DNA of 64,000 nucleotides from Paraglaciecola arctica (GCF_018861065.1 NZ_JAHKQO010000006.1:105847-169846); one strand, 5' to 3'; numbered from the stretch's first letter, positions 18,256 through 27,769 are shown. The notes: a model not told the origin generated them from the letters alone. A program made the numbers and translations.

Positions 18256-19308
18256 TCACTCGAACATTGGCCAATCTAAAGGCGTGCCTTTTACCAAGCT
18301 TTGTTTAGCCACTTTGCCTAATACTTTGTCCCAGTTTTTAGGCGCTAAACCATAGGCAGGACGCACTATACGTATATTGTCTTTCGTGAGCGCCTGTCCT
18401 TGTTTTATGTCTTCACTAACATAAATCGAGCGGCGATATTGCTTGGACTTTTCTTCGGCTTCAGTACCGCCATATTTGACCTGGCCTAAAGCTTGATGGG
18501 CACGTTTTGTTTCAACCACCAAAGAGGCTAATTCATCAGCCTCTAGGGAAAAGGCAGCATCTACCCCGCCCGCATGTCTGTCTAATACAAAATGTTTTTC
18601 AATCACAGTGGCGCCCAGCGCCACAGCTGCAACTGAAACACCTACACCTGCGGTATGATCAGACAGGCCCACTTGGCAACCAAAGGCATCGCGTAAGTGC
18701 GGTATGGTTAAAATATTTGATTGGGTTGGCTCGGATGGATAAGTGCTAGTACATTTTAATAAAATTATTTCTTCGCAGCCTGCCTGTTTAGCCACGCTTA
18801 CTGCCTGTTCAATTTCAGTTAAACTGGCCATGCCTGTGGACATAATCAACGGCTTTTTTTTACTTGCCGCTTTGCGAATAAGCGGCAAGTCGGTCAATTC
18901 GAACGAAGCAATTTTAAAACAAGGTACATCTAACCCATCAAGAAAATCCACAGCCTGCTCATCAAAGGGCGAACTAAAGGCTAACATGCCTAAAGACTTG
19001 GCTTTATCAAACAAGGGCTGATGCCATGCGTAAGGTGTTGCGGCTTTTTGATATAAAGCGTGTAAGGATTGCCCTTGCCATAGGCTGTCTTTTTCTTGGA
19101 TAACAAAATGTTCATTATCTACATCTAAGGTCATGCTATCCGCGGTAAAGGTTTGCAATTTGATCGCATGAGCACCGGCCTTGGCTGCGGCTTCAACCAT
19201 TGCTATAGCAAGATCTATTTGTTGACTATGATTGCCACTTAGCTCGGCAATGATAAAAGGGCAAAACGCCTCGCCTATACTGCGCCCGCCTAGCTTAATT
19301 TCATCCAT
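18256..19308 (-). CDS. pseI: Pseudaminic acid synthase
   Basis: About 350 residues, starting MDEIKLGGRSIGEAFCPFIIAELSGNH. The ATG at 19308 is preferred since it matches the family N terminus and overlaps the previous stop by 8 bp; an upstream ATG at 19332 is possible. The NeuB-type barrel is followed by the C-terminal SAF (antifreeze-like) domain, with RRSIYVSEDIKQGQ at about residue 283. It condenses phosphoenolpyruvate with the 2,4-diacetamido-trideoxy-altrose to give pseudaminic acid. Confidence 0.93.
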   Translation of the reverse strand: MDEIKLGGRSIGEAFCPFIIAELSGNHSQQIDLAIAMVEAAAKAGAHAIKLQTFTADSMTLDVDNEHFVIQEKDSLWQGQSLHALYQKAATPYAWHQPLFDKAKSLGMLAFSSPFDEQAVDFLDGLDVPCFKIASFELTDLPLIRKAASKKKPLIMSTGMASLTEIEQAVSVAKQAGCEEIILLKCTSTYPSEPTQSNILTIPHLRDAFGCQVGLSDHTAGVGVSVAAVALGATVIEKHFVLDRHAGGVDAAFSLEADELASLVVETKRAHQALGQVKYGGTEAEEKSKQYRRSIYVSEDIKQGQALTKDNIRIVRPAYGLAPKNWDKVLGKVAKQSLVKGTPLDWPMFE

Positions 19309-20359
19309 TAGATTGCTCCGAGAAGTGCACAAATATAGACTCGATACTTTCTAATAAGTCCTGTGGTTTATCACAATTACATAGATCTGCGGTAACCCCT
19401 TGGTGACTAAAACTATGTTGCTGACAAGGCTGTACTGGATCGGTTGCAAACTCAGGCATTAATAATGCGGGCTCACTCACGCCACTGAGTAACAAAGTGG
19501 GGCAATTCACTGCTTGTGCGTACCAGCGATAACCACTGGATTTACACACCATTAGATCACTGGCTGTTAGCATTTTTAATAATCCACGTACGCCGCCTTT
19601 GTTCTCTTCGTCAGACCAAACAGCATAGCCTTTTTGCTCTAATAATTTTTTTAACTCATTGCTATAAGGATAGAGATAACCATCGTCAGACTGAGTCAAA
19701 CATAAAGCAATGACTTTTTTGGACTTGCCCAGTTTAGCTAAGCGTTTATCTGGACTAACAGCAATAGACTGCTCCAGTTTGTCGGCCACTAAACCACAAC
19801 ACTTGGTTAGATAAAACTCTGGGTAACCACCTTCAACTTCAACTTCTGATTGCCACCAGCGACCGTGCCACTTATACATATTGCCAAAAGTGCTGGCCAT
19901 ATAAGCTTGGGTGGAATTAACATATTCGGCTTGCAGGCTTTGGTCTTGCACTTGTTTTAATAACTGTTCAACTGACATATTTAAATAATTGCCACTGACA
20001 GGCTCACCGGCATCGGCTAAAAAACGTGTCAAAAAGCACGGCATAAAACTCGTGTCTAAATTAATGATTTGGCTATAGTTTTCACCAATGATCTGCTCAG
20101 CAAGTCCCAAAAAGGATTCCATTGCTTGGAAAAATTCATCTGGCCACTGCTCTTTAGTCACATGATGAATAGTAATGCTTGGCTCAGCTAATTTGATTAG
20201 ATCGGTGCCATCAGCAAAAGTCAAAAAATGTAATTCTGCGTCTGGGTTGTTTTTCTGAAAATAACGTAACACCGGGAGGGCTATTGCACAGACATCTGCA
20301 GAACTTAGCATTCTTACTAGTAATATTTTGTCAATTTTAGACGCTAACAATTCACTCAC
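19301..20359 (-). CDS. Glycosyltransferase family 9-like protein within the pse operon
   Basis: A 352-residue protein if it begins at GTG 20359, which has AAAGGA seven bases upstream and overlaps the pseF stop as GTGAGTGA. An ATG at 20377 would give 358 residues and a 26-bp overlap. Heptosyltransferase-like features are KILLVRMLSSADVCAIALPVLRYF near the N terminus and a C-terminal domain with VIALCLTQSD and LMVCKSSGYRW. Canonical pathways need no enzyme at this position, so it is a candidate glycan transferase or ADP/UDP-sugar-handling protein associated with pseudaminic acid. Catalytic residues are not obvious by eye. Confidence 0.65.
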   Translation of the reverse strand: MSELLASKIDKILLVRMLSSADVCAIALPVLRYFQKNNPDAELHFLTFADGTDLIKLAEPSITIHHVTKEQWPDEFFQAMESFLGLAEQIIGENYSQIINLDTSFMPCFLTRFLADAGEPVSGNYLNMSVEQLLKQVQDQSLQAEYVNSTQAYMASTFGNMYKWHGRWWQSEVEVEGGYPEFYLTKCCGLVADKLEQSIAVSPDKRLAKLGKSKKVIALCLTQSDDGYLYPYSNELKKLLEQKGYAVWSDEENKGGVRGLLKMLTASDLMVCKSSGYRWYAQAVNCPTLLLSGVSEPALLMPEFATDPVQPCQQHSFSHQGVTADLCNCDKPQDLLESIESIFVHFSEQSNG

Positions 20360-21053
20360 TTTTTTGTCCTTTGACATATGCTTGATACATTAGCTCTGCA
20401 CGCAGCCAATCTTCAGGCGTATCAATATCCTGAACTAAATGCCGAGGCAATACCACTGGCAAACTGTGTTGACTAAAAATCTTTTTGTTAGATAAATAAC
20501 CATCGGTTCTACCCCAATAAAACTGCCCTGCATCATGAAAAGCGTCTTCTAAATCTTGAGAGCGTTTAGTAATGCTGTCAGGGAACATAGGTGTGACACC
20601 TTCTGAGGTATGTTTTAATGCTCTTTGTACCGGAAAAGGAAAACTGGTAACCGAAAAGGCAAAGGATTTATCGCTTTGCTGTTTTAGGTAGTCCAACCCT
20701 TGCTGTAAGAACTTAGCCTGCAAAAACGGCGCTGTGGCATAGATACAACAGCAAAATTCGGGTTTATAAAAATTTTCGATGCAATATTTAATCCCGTGAT
20801 TGGTCACAGGCCTTGTGCCCACCACATCATTTGAGAGCTCATGGGGACGAATGAAAGGCACTTCAGCACCATAAGCTTTCGCCACTTCAGCCACATCTTC
20901 ACTGTCGGTCGAAATGATTATTTTGTCGAACAAACCCGAGGCTTTAGCGGCATCGATAGAATAAGCAATAAGGGGTTTTCCAGCAAAAACTTTGATATTT
21001 TTACCGGGAATACGTTTACTACCACCACGAGCAGGAATGATTGCAATATTCAC
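20352..21053 (-). CDS. pseF: Pseudaminic acid cytidylyltransferase
   Basis: A 233-residue NeuA-type nucleotidyltransferase starting MNIAIIPARGGSKRIPGKNIK, with the RGGSKRIPGKN signature, PLIAYSIDAAKAS and a metal-binding QDIDTPEDW near the C terminus. It makes CMP-pseudaminic acid, the donor for flagellin modification. Its start overlaps the pseC stop by 4 bp. Confidence 0.93.
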   Translation of the reverse strand: MNIAIIPARGGSKRIPGKNIKVFAGKPLIAYSIDAAKASGLFDKIIISTDSEDVAEVAKAYGAEVPFIRPHELSNDVVGTRPVTNHGIKYCIENFYKPEFCCCIYATAPFLQAKFLQQGLDYLKQQSDKSFAFSVTSFPFPVQRALKHTSEGVTPMFPDSITKRSQDLEDAFHDAGQFYWGRTDGYLSNKKIFSQHSLPVVLPRHLVQDIDTPEDWLRAELMYQAYVKGQKSE

Positions 21054-22195
21054 GACAATACCTCGATAAGGGTATCAATCACTTGGTTTTGTTCGGAATC
21101 AGTCATACTGGGAAATAACGGCAAAGTTAAGGCATGTTGGTAAAAGTACTCTGAGACAGGAAAGTCGCCTTGCTTAAAGCCAATCTGTTGATAATAAGGA
21201 TGTAAATGTATCGGAATATAATGCACATTCACCCCTACTCCTTTAGCATGTAACTGCTGATAAACGGCTTGGCGCGAATGCTGGGTTAATTCAATCATAT
21301 ACAAATGCCAAGCACTTTGTGATTGAGGATCCACAATCTGTAGCTTTAAGGGCAAGTTTGCCAATGCATGGTTATACTTATCTGCAATTTCGGTTCGCCT
21401 TTTAATAAAGGCATCTAATTTTTTTAACTGCGATAAACCAAGAGCCGCATGCAAATCACTGAGTCGATAGTTATACCCCAAAGCAAGTTGTTGATAATAC
21501 CAAGGGCCATGACTTTCGCCTTTAAATTGGGCCGCATCTTTGGTCACGCCATGTTTAGCAAACAATAATGATTTTTCAAACAGCGATCTTTGGTTGGTTA
21601 ACACCGCCCCACCTTCGGCACTGGTGATGGATTTAACCGGGTGAAAACTCAATACTGTTAGATCGGAATAAACACAACTACCAATTTTAGATTGCTGATA
21701 ACTCCCCCCTAACCCGTGGGCTGCATCTTCAATTAGTACAATAGAATGTCTTTGAGTTAGCTGGCGAATTTTCTGCATCTCACAGCTCATTCCAGAAAAA
21801 TGCACTACTATCAGCGCATTAGGTAGGCGGTTTCGATTTTCTGCCTGCAGTAATTTTTTTTCTAAGCTGTCAATATCGATGTTACGAGTACTTGCATTGA
21901 TATCTACAAAATCGACACTAGCACCACAATAAAGCGCGCAATTTGCCGACGCCACAAATGAATTAGGAACTGTCCAAACTAAATCACCTTGGCCCACACC
22001 AGCGGCCAAACAGGCCACATGCAAACCTGAAGTAGCGCTGTTTACCGCAACACAGTGTTTAGCACCAGTATATTCACATAAGGCTTGTTCAAACTGCGGC
22101 ACTACTTGGCCTTGAGTCAAAAATTGATTGCGTAATACATCTACAACAGCGTCAATATCATCTTCATCCACCAAATGTTTACCATATGGGATCAT
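21050..22195 (-). CDS. pseC: UDP-4-amino-4,6-dideoxy-N-acetyl-beta-L-altrosamine transaminase
   Basis: A 381-residue DegT/DnrJ/EryC1 aminotransferase. It begins MIPYGKHLVDEDDIDAV. NSATSGLHVACLAAGVGQGD binds the cofactor phosphate, IEDAAHGLGG holds the aspartate over the pyridine ring, and LSFHPVKSITSAEGG carries the lysine expected to bind PLP. It aminates C4 of the 4-keto sugar produced by PseB. It follows pseB after 11 bp. Confidence 0.93.
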   Translation of the reverse strand: MIPYGKHLVDEDDIDAVVDVLRNQFLTQGQVVPQFEQALCEYTGAKHCVAVNSATSGLHVACLAAGVGQGDLVWTVPNSFVASANCALYCGASVDFVDINASTRNIDIDSLEKKLLQAENRNRLPNALIVVHFSGMSCEMQKIRQLTQRHSIVLIEDAAHGLGGSYQQSKIGSCVYSDLTVLSFHPVKSITSAEGGAVLTNQRSLFEKSLLFAKHGVTKDAAQFKGESHGPWYYQQLALGYNYRLSDLHAALGLSQLKKLDAFIKRRTEIADKYNHALANLPLKLQIVDPQSQSAWHLYMIELTQHSRQAVYQQLHAKGVGVNVHYIPIHLHPYYQQIGFKQGDFPVSEYFYQHALTLPLFPSMTDSEQNQVIDTLIEVLS

Positions 22196-22206
22196 CTACT
22201 AATCCC

Positions 22207-23205
22207 TTATAAGGTAACTTTATCTAATGTTTTAAGTTCATCTACAGTAAGAAAGTGCGGATTAGTACCAGAATGATATTCAAACTTATCAGCTACCGGT
22301 TTACCTACTTCACCTAATTTGTTTTTTAGGTAACTTACTGTTTTATCAAAAAACTTAATGGCTGGCGTGATCACATAGTGATCGTCAAACTCAAGAGAAT
22401 GATGAGCCATTTCTTCAGGTACCATCACTTCATGCAGTTTTTCACCAGGGCGAATACCCACTAAATCGTATTCACGGTTGCCACAAATTGACTCCACTAA
22501 GTCCAATATTCGGATGGAAGGAATTTTAGGTACAAAGATTTCGCCGCCGTGCATACGTTGAAAGTTTTTAATCACAAATTCTACGCCATCATCTAAGGTG
22601 ATCCAAAAGCGGGTCATTTCTTTGTGTGTTACGGGCAATTTAATTACGCCTTGGGCCAATAATTGATGGAAAAATGGCACCACTGAACCTCGCGAGCCCA
22701 CAACATTGCCATATCGTACTACCGCAAATCTTGGACCTTTAGCGCCAGATATATTGTTAGCTGCGACAAAAAGTTTGTCAGACGCCAATTTCGTAGCGCC
22801 ATATAAATTTACTGGGTTAGCGGCTTTATCTGTAGACAGTGCAATCACACGACTTACATCTGCAGCAATAGCGGCATCAATGACATTTTGTGCACCATAA
22901 ATATTGGTCTTGATACATTCATTAGGGTTATATTCAGCAGCGGGGACTTGCTTTAACGCTGCAGCATGTACCACGTAATCGACATCACGCATCGCAGATA
23001 TTAAACGCTCTTTGTCGCGCACGTCTCCAATAAAATAACGCATACAAGGTGCGTTAAAATGCTGTTGCATTTCAAATTGCTTTAGCTCATCACGGGAATA
23101 AATGATTATTTTCTTCGGAGAATAATGTTTTATTAAATGCGCAGTGAAACGTTTACCAAATGATCCTGTTCCGCCTGTAATTAGAATAGATTTGTTATTA
23201 AACAT
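22207..23205 (-). CDS. pseB: UDP-N-acetylglucosamine 4,6-dehydratase (inverting)
   Basis: A 332-residue extended SDR with GGTGSFGKRFTAHLI at residues 10-24, SRDELKQFEM, GDVRDKERLISAM, and STDKAANPVNLYGATKLASDK as the active-site region. These match PseB closely, as does its length. It starts the pathway by dehydrating UDP-GlcNAc with inversion at C5. It lies 90 bp downstream of the fliT-like gene on the same strand, so the pse operon may be partly co-transcribed with fliD-fliS. Confidence 0.93.
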   Translation of the reverse strand: MFNNKSILITGGTGSFGKRFTAHLIKHYSPKKIIIYSRDELKQFEMQQHFNAPCMRYFIGDVRDKERLISAMRDVDYVVHAAALKQVPAAEYNPNECIKTNIYGAQNVIDAAIAADVSRVIALSTDKAANPVNLYGATKLASDKLFVAANNISGAKGPRFAVVRYGNVVGSRGSVVPFFHQLLAQGVIKLPVTHKEMTRFWITLDDGVEFVIKNFQRMHGGEIFVPKIPSIRILDLVESICGNREYDLVGIRPGEKLHEVMVPEEMAHHSLEFDDHYVITPAIKFFDKTVSYLKNKLGEVGKPVADKFEYHSGTNPHFLTVDELKTLDKVTL

Positions 23206-23295
23206 AAGCAGCCCTTACAATCATTATGATTGGATAACTTCCGCGGTTAAAAGAAGCGTAACCCAGTTGATTAAATTCGTCGCAATTTCTAATAT

Positions 23296-23604
23296 TCATC
23301 GATATTTTTTCACCGCTTTACGGCCACGAATCAATCCAGTTAGTTGTTTTAGTGACGCTTTAAATGATTCTTCAGCATAAGCAACTAACGCGCCATTTAC
23401 CTGCAACTCGGCTGTCACAAATTCTCTTTTCTCATCATCAGGGAGGTTTTTGATGTAATCTTGAATAAACTCATCTCGTTCAATCGCGAGTTTTAAAAAA
23501 TTAGACTCGTCAGGATCGTTTTCAGTAGTCAGTTCAGATAAGCGCTGATTGATACTTTTTAAGGGAGTAGGAGTATAAGAATGATTTAGCGTTAGTTTTT
23601 TCAA
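23296..23604 (-). CDS. Small FliT/FlaI-like flagellar protein
   Basis: A 102-residue, highly charged, helical protein whose start overlaps the fliS stop by 4 bp. Its position after fliD-fliS matches that of FliT-type or Vibrio FlaI-type chaperones for the filament cap protein. Sequence similarity that I can see by eye is limited, so the call relies on size, composition and place. The C terminus is basic (RGRKAVKKYR). Confidence 0.55.
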   Translation of the reverse strand: MKKLTLNHSYTPTPLKSINQRLSELTTENDPDESNFLKLAIERDEFIQDYIKNLPDDEKREFVTAELQVNGALVAYAEESFKASLKQLTGLIRGRKAVKKYR

Positions 23605-24032
23605 ATCGTTGCTTGACGTTTTTGCCTTTGCATTTCGTAAGCATCTTGTTTAGCTGACTCAGGAATTTGCGACCAGGCTGCTTTAATCGGTAAAAACAGA
23701 GTAATCACTTCATCAACGATCTTCAAGCTATTCTGAACATTAGCGTCAATAAGTCGTTGCACCATATAATCGTAGAGTGCATATAAGTTTTCAGCGACTT
23801 CTGCACCAGATTCCAAATCGAGTGTCTCCCGTAAGTTCATCAAAATAGCAGTCGCTCGAGAAATATGCTCTGACTTACCAGCATAGTCTTTTCTTTCAAT
23901 ACAGCCTTTCGCATAAGCAAGCTTATCTAATGCACCCTGCATCAACATCAAAGTTAACTTATGTGGATCAGCCTGACTCACGTCTTGCTTGAGATTGCCT
24001 TTTTTATAAGCATTGATACCTTTTAAGGCCAT
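23601..24032 (-). CDS. fliS: Flagellin export chaperone FliS
   Basis: A 143-residue protein starting MALKGINAYKKGNLKQDVSQADPHKLTLMLMQGALDKL, with YALYDYMVQRLIDANVQNSLKIVDEVITLF, both typical FliS blocks. It binds the flagellin C terminus in the cytoplasm and prevents early polymerisation. It lies 41 bp after fliD. Confidence 0.93.
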   Translation of the reverse strand: MALKGINAYKKGNLKQDVSQADPHKLTLMLMQGALDKLAYAKGCIERKDYAGKSEHISRATAILMNLRETLDLESGAEVAENLYALYDYMVQRLIDANVQNSLKIVDEVITLFLPIKAAWSQIPESAKQDAYEMQRQKRQATI

Positions 24033-24073
24033 ATTAACTTTCCGCTTTGTTGGTAATTATTTCGCACTTCGCA

Positions 24074-25531
24074 TTACCCTAACGTCGCCAACAGAGCTGA
24101 GCTAGTTGAATTGAGTGAAGCAACAGTTTGGTCTAGATTCAAATATTTAGCACGCAATATTTCTTCGGTACTAGCAAGTCTTAATTCTAGGGCCAATCTT
24201 TCATCAAAAATTTGTTCTCGCTGATCTTTGGCGGTATCTTCACGAGATTTCAGTAAACCACTGTAACTAGTATATTCTTCAACGTAATCGTATAGACGAA
24301 CGGCGATTCCACTTTCTTCATCGGTAAATAACGCCGCAATGCTATCAAAATTATCATCTAGTGCATCTTTTAAACGATCATCGCCACTGCCTAAACCAAT
24401 TTTATCATTTGAGCTAATTTCTAACTCATTGTCGTCATTTAACTCTATGCCTACTTGGAACAAACCACCTAACGCTGAAGACTCGACAGCAGAAAACAAA
24501 ATATTATTAATCCCGTTTTGAATACCTCTAACCAAGGAATCCCCAGCTAGCGCACCATCGTCTTCTAAGTCAGATTCACCATATTTTGTTAGAAGCTTGA
24601 TCTCAGCCTGTAACGCATTAAAGTTAGTCACAAATTCTCGGATTGTTTCTTCAACAGATTCTTTGTCAAAACCGATACTCAGTTTAGAGGTTTTAAACGT
24701 CACGCCATCGGTGTCAAGTTCAGACAACTCTGATACGTCAAAACTGACATTTTCTATTACATTCTCAAAATTATTCGTATCACTCTCAACGTTAATGCCA
24801 TCAATAGTGGCTTTAGCATTTTGCGCAGAAGTAACAGGCGCCAAATATGTAGCGGCCTCGGCAGAGTTAGTAGTTGATACGAGCTCCAACTCAGCCACAT
24901 CATTATCATTCACAATAACTAAGTCGTTACCTATGCCTGTGGTGCTAGAGGTAAAGACTAATTTAGAGCCACCATCTGCAGTGCCGGTATCGATTATACT
25001 GGCGGTGACACCAAAATTATCGTCAGACGCATTAATTGCATTACGCAAATCTAGTAGTGAATCACCCGCATTTAAGTTAATGGTAAAAGAGTCACTAGTC
25101 GCATCGATTTTAAATGTAAGGCTGGCAGCGCCCGCGCTCAATACTGAATCCGAAGAACTATTGAAACCGCCGTCAACTGCATCAGCAGTTTCAAATCGGC
25201 TGCCGCTTGCGAGTTGAGTCACAGCTATATTGTAATCACCTTCCAAGGCACTATCGGATGCATCTGCCGTAAAAGGTTCAACATCTGATGACGGATTTTT
25301 TATAGTCGGCTCACGGCCTTTCAGATTGGATTCGCTGCGAAGTGTATCAACAGTATCTTGAAAATCTTCCAATGTTGATTTTAATTTACCAAGACCCGAT
25401 ATTTCTGCTTCAACGCTTTCTTCTCTCGCATCTAAAGCAGCGGTCTTAGGTACACTTTCAGCCTCAAGTAATTGAGTAACAAGACCTTCTAGATCTAAGC
25501 CAGAACCTACTCCTAATGACTGAATTGACAT
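24074..25531 (-). CDS. fliD: Flagellar filament cap protein FliD
   Basis: A 485-residue protein. The N terminus SIQSLGVGSGLDLEGLVTQLLEAE and the C-terminal block LKDALDDNFDSIAALFTDE, ending in a coiled-coil segment up to LNSTSSALLATLG, are the conserved FliD ends. The centre is threonine/serine/aspartate-rich and variable, as expected for surface-exposed domains. It caps the growing filament and folds incoming flagellin. Gene order flaG-fliD-fliS is standard for polar flagella. Confidence 0.93.
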   Translation of the reverse strand: MSIQSLGVGSGLDLEGLVTQLLEAESVPKTAALDAREESVEAEISGLGKLKSTLEDFQDTVDTLRSESNLKGREPTIKNPSSDVEPFTADASDSALEGDYNIAVTQLASGSRFETADAVDGGFNSSSDSVLSAGAASLTFKIDATSDSFTINLNAGDSLLDLRNAINASDDNFGVTASIIDTGTADGGSKLVFTSSTTGIGNDLVIVNDNDVAELELVSTTNSAEAATYLAPVTSAQNAKATIDGINVESDTNNFENVIENVSFDVSELSELDTDGVTFKTSKLSIGFDKESVEETIREFVTNFNALQAEIKLLTKYGESDLEDDGALAGDSLVRGIQNGINNILFSAVESSALGGLFQVGIELNDDNELEISSNDKIGLGSGDDRLKDALDDNFDSIAALFTDEESGIAVRLYDYVEEYTSYSGLLKSREDTAKDQREQIFDERLALELRLASTEEILRAKYLNLDQTVASLNSTSSALLATLG

Positions 25532-25587
25532 ACATCACCTCGATTCCAACTATTAAGTTGAAAATATTTTCACATCAAAAATTGATG

Positions 25588-26007
25588 TTAAACCTGTTTA
25601 TTAAAAAGTAAACCTACTGCCGTCCCTACTTCCGTTTGCAATTCCTGCAAACGCTCAGATAATTTTAACACTTCTTCGGTTGGAATTTGCCGAATAACTT
25701 TACCTGATTCAGCGTCAGTCACTTTTACGACCTGTTTGTTACTCCCTTCATCTACCGAAAAATTAAGCTGTCTGTTGCTAGTTTGCACAAATTCACTTAG
25801 TTGTGAAACAGCGGTATCTATTTGCTCAGCACTTAAATCTGCAGACTCCTGTGCCTCTATTTCGGCAGTCAACGAAAAATCTTTAGCCTGTTGTTGCTCA
25901 ATTTCAGGCGCTTTTTCTACCGTTCGGTTTGACCGAGCAATATCGGGTGTAACTTCAACTCTAGGCGAAGCAAAATTTTGGCCAACTTGTGATACATTAA
26001 CATCCAT
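25588..26007 (-). CDS. flaG: Flagellar protein FlaG
   Basis: A 139-residue protein. The C-terminal half NRQLNFSVDEGSNKQVVKVTDAESGKVIRQIPTEEVL is the conserved FlaG domain; the N-terminal half is a charged, low-complexity stretch. FlaG affects filament length in several bacteria. It lies between the first flagellin gene and fliD, and a GAGGTGA-type ribosome-binding site precedes the ATG. Confidence 0.88.
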   Translation of the reverse strand: MDVNVSQVGQNFASPRVEVTPDIARSNRTVEKAPEIEQQQAKDFSLTAEIEAQESADLSAEQIDTAVSQLSEFVQTSNRQLNFSVDEGSNKQVVKVTDAESGKVIRQIPTEEVLKLSERLQELQTEVGTAVGLLFNKQV

Positions 26008-26030
26008 AAATCACCTCTTTAGCAAATGCG

Positions 26031-26054
26031 AATGGCTACGTAATTGTAGCCATT
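26031..26054 (-). terminator. Hairpin between flagellin and flaG
   Basis: A perfect 9-bp inverted repeat (AATGGCTAC / GTAGCCATT) with a 6-base loop lies 28 bp after the flagellin stop. No T-run follows on the minus strand, so it may be an mRNA-stabilising or attenuating hairpin that lowers flaG expression relative to flagellin and not a full terminator. Confidence 0.5.
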
Positions 26055-26082
26055 GTAAGCATTATAGTGAAAACCTTAATTT

Positions 26083-26907
26083 CTAGCCTAGCAACGACAA
26101 AGCTGATTGCGGTCGTTGATTGGCTTGACTCAAAACCGACAATGACGCTTGTTGAATTATCTGGTTCCTTGTCAATTCAGCCGTCTCAGAAGCAAAATCA
26201 GTATCACGAATACGTGAACGCGCGCTTGCAATGTTCTCTGATATATTACTTAAGTTACGAATAGTCGATTGAAAACGATTTTGCAGTGCCCCTAAATCAG
26301 CTCGAGCTCCACCCACAGCAGATATTGCCGTAGTAATGGCCGTCAATGCTGCTGATGCACCTGCGATTGTTTCCACGGTAGTCGAACCTATACCTAAACC
26401 AGATGCACCATAACCACCACTGCGAGACAAGTTAACAGAAATAGTCTGTCCAGCATTTGCTCCGACTAAAAATTTAGAAGAGAAACTGCCGTCTAATATA
26501 TCTAATTTACCGAACTGTGAATCAGACGCAATACGACTGATTTCGTTTTTTAGTGCTGTTACTTCTTTCTGCAAAGCTGTGCGATCAGCAGACGAGTTAA
26601 TACCATTTTGAGATTGTACTGCTAAAGTACGAATACGTTGTAACGAAGTAGTCACTTCACCCAAAGCACCTTCTGCAGTCTGCGTGAGTGAAATTGCATC
26701 ATTGGCATTTCGAACAGCTTGATTCAAACCTTGAACTTGCGTAGTTAATCGATCTGAGATCTGCAAACCTGCCGCATCATCCGCGGCTCGATTAATTCTA
26801 AATCCCGAAGACAATCTTTCGAAAGATGTATTCAAAGATTGTCCAGAACTAAACAGCTGTCGCTGAGCATTCAAAGACGAAACATTTGTGTTAACAAATA
26901 AACCCAT
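26083..26907 (-). CDS. fliC: Flagellin (type A, copy 1)
   Basis: A 274-residue flagellin starting [19 protein letters not shown] at 26907; the in-frame ATG at 27003 is not the true start because AGGAGG lies just before 26907. It has the D0/D1 N-terminal block with [26 protein letters not shown] and the C-terminal [25 protein letters not shown], ending SALSLLG. The short centre means that little or no D2/D3 domain is present. It resembles the flagellin at 30612 more than the two between them. A sigma-28 promoter lies about 175 bp upstream. Serines and threonines of the central part are candidate glycosylation sites for pseudaminic acid. Confidence 0.95.
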   Translation of the reverse strand: MGLFVNTNVSSLNAQRQLFSSGQSLNTSFERLSSGFRINRAADDAAGLQISDRLTTQVQGLNQAVRNANDAISLTQTAEGALGEVTTSLQRIRTLAVQSQNGINSSADRTALQKEVTALKNEISRIASDSQFGKLDILDGSFSSKFLVGANAGQTISVNLSRSGGYGASGLGIGSTTVETIAGASAALTAITTAISAVGGARADLGALQNRFQSTIRNLSNISENIASARSRIRDTDFASETAELTRNQIIQQASLSVLSQANQRPQSALSLLG

Positions 26908-27081
26908 AAAAACCTCCTGAAAACTCACCGCACGCCGATAACGTGTTTGTACCAGTAAGTTTGCCTCAATTTTGGCGGTCAAAAACCTCTTCTTGACCGT
27001 CACCTCACTTACCTCATTTAGCGGTACCTCTACCGATAAATGAGACTAAAAGCAATCAATTAGATCACCCCTCAACTAACG

Positions 27082-27108
27082 TTATCGGCCCTAGCTGCAG
27101 CAACTTTA
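27082..27108 (-). promoter_or_regulatory. Sigma-28 (FliA) promoter for flagellin 26083
   Basis: On the minus strand, TAAA is followed after exactly 15 bases by GCCGATAA, an exact match to the core sigma-28 consensus. Transcription would begin near 27075, giving a 5' leader of about 165 bases to the flagellin start at 26907. Confidence 0.88.
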
Positions 27109-27452
27109 GTTTTTTTTGTGGATTTTTTTACCCTCAGCTCAAGTATTATTATTACTCTTTGTTTTTATTAGAGTTAAATAACAACTTACAGCAGAATTTT
27201 TTAGCCTTAACTCGATTTTATGGCACCTTAGTATTTCCCCTCTTGCTTCGAACCGACACTTAGCTTTTTACTTTTGCGTCGTGCCCTGTTCTATAAAGCG
27301 ACGAAAACACTAGGGGCACATTAGAAAGCAAAGGATACGGAAACAACCACAGTTAACTCATCTGAATCGATGAAAAACCAGTAGGTTTTGTTGCATTGAG
27401 AAAATATAGGATTGCACTGAATACCAACTAAACAACCATGCATTTTAAACGT

Positions 27453-27468
27453 TGGCACACTACATGCT
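27453..27468 (+). promoter_or_regulatory. Sigma-54-like site, plus strand, copy 1
   Basis: TGGCAC-N5-ATGCT with GG and GC separated by 10 bases, as required at -24/-12. It points away from the nearest flagellin start and into a region without a plus-strand gene. A nearly identical site (TTGGCACAC then ATGCTTT) occurs at 28918. The -12 element is ATGC, not the usual TTGC. Confidence 0.4.
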
Positions 27469-27521
27469 TTAGATTTTGTGTTTAGTGGGGACTTTGATGC
27501 TAAGGCATTTGATCACTAAAT

Positions 27522-27562
27522 AAAAAAGGTCGGCGGAATACCTGTTAGGGATCCCACCGACC
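27522..27562 (-). terminator. Rho-independent terminator, element A
   Basis: On the minus strand, GGTCGG and CCGACC form a stem that ends directly in TTTTTT. It lies downstream of the flagellin gene that stops at 27998, after another terminator of the same type (element B). Confidence 0.65.
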
Positions 27563-27591
27563 AACTTGCTCACGTTAGGAGATGGAGCAAA
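27557..27591. repeat. 35-bp direct repeat, copy 1
   Basis: This segment, beginning CCGACCAACTTGCTCACG and ending GAGCAAA, recurs at 27806-27840 with a single mismatch (position 26 of the repeat, A here and T there). Each copy abuts a terminator stem and holds its own small hairpin, TTGCTC pairing with GAGCAA. Confidence 0.85.
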
Positions 27592-27769
27592 TAAGGTTTC
27601 TGTCCGACTGGCGGGGTTAGAAGAGCTGAATACTGGCCTCTCAACCAAACTTCTACACTCTCTGTCCTGTTAGTCGGCGTTTTAATTTACACACTTAAGA
27701 TGTAAACCCAAACGGAACTTCGTTTGTTTCACAAGACTTTACACTTTCAAGCCCTTGTGATCTTTGTTT

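Larger units (their letters stand above)
27480..27690 (+). ncRNA. Candidate small RNA unit, copy 1
   Basis: Inferred from a plus-strand sigma-54-like site at 27453 and a hairpin (CCGACT at 27604-27609 pairing with AGTCGG at 27672-27677) followed by CGTTTTAATTT. No open reading frame of note lies between. The region would be antisense to the 3' region of the flagellin transcript from 28822. No direct evidence of transcription; chance is possible. Confidence 0.22.

Noticed and set aside
24597..25217. 206-codon plus-strand ORF inside fliD
   Set aside because: Lies fully antisense to fliD; its serine- and leucine-rich composition is what the complement of the threonine/aspartate-rich FliD centre produces.
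26934..26941. GCCGATAA on the plus strand near the flagellin start
   Set aside because: Looks like a sigma-28 -10 element, but the nearest TAAA is 23 bases away and no plus-strand gene follows.
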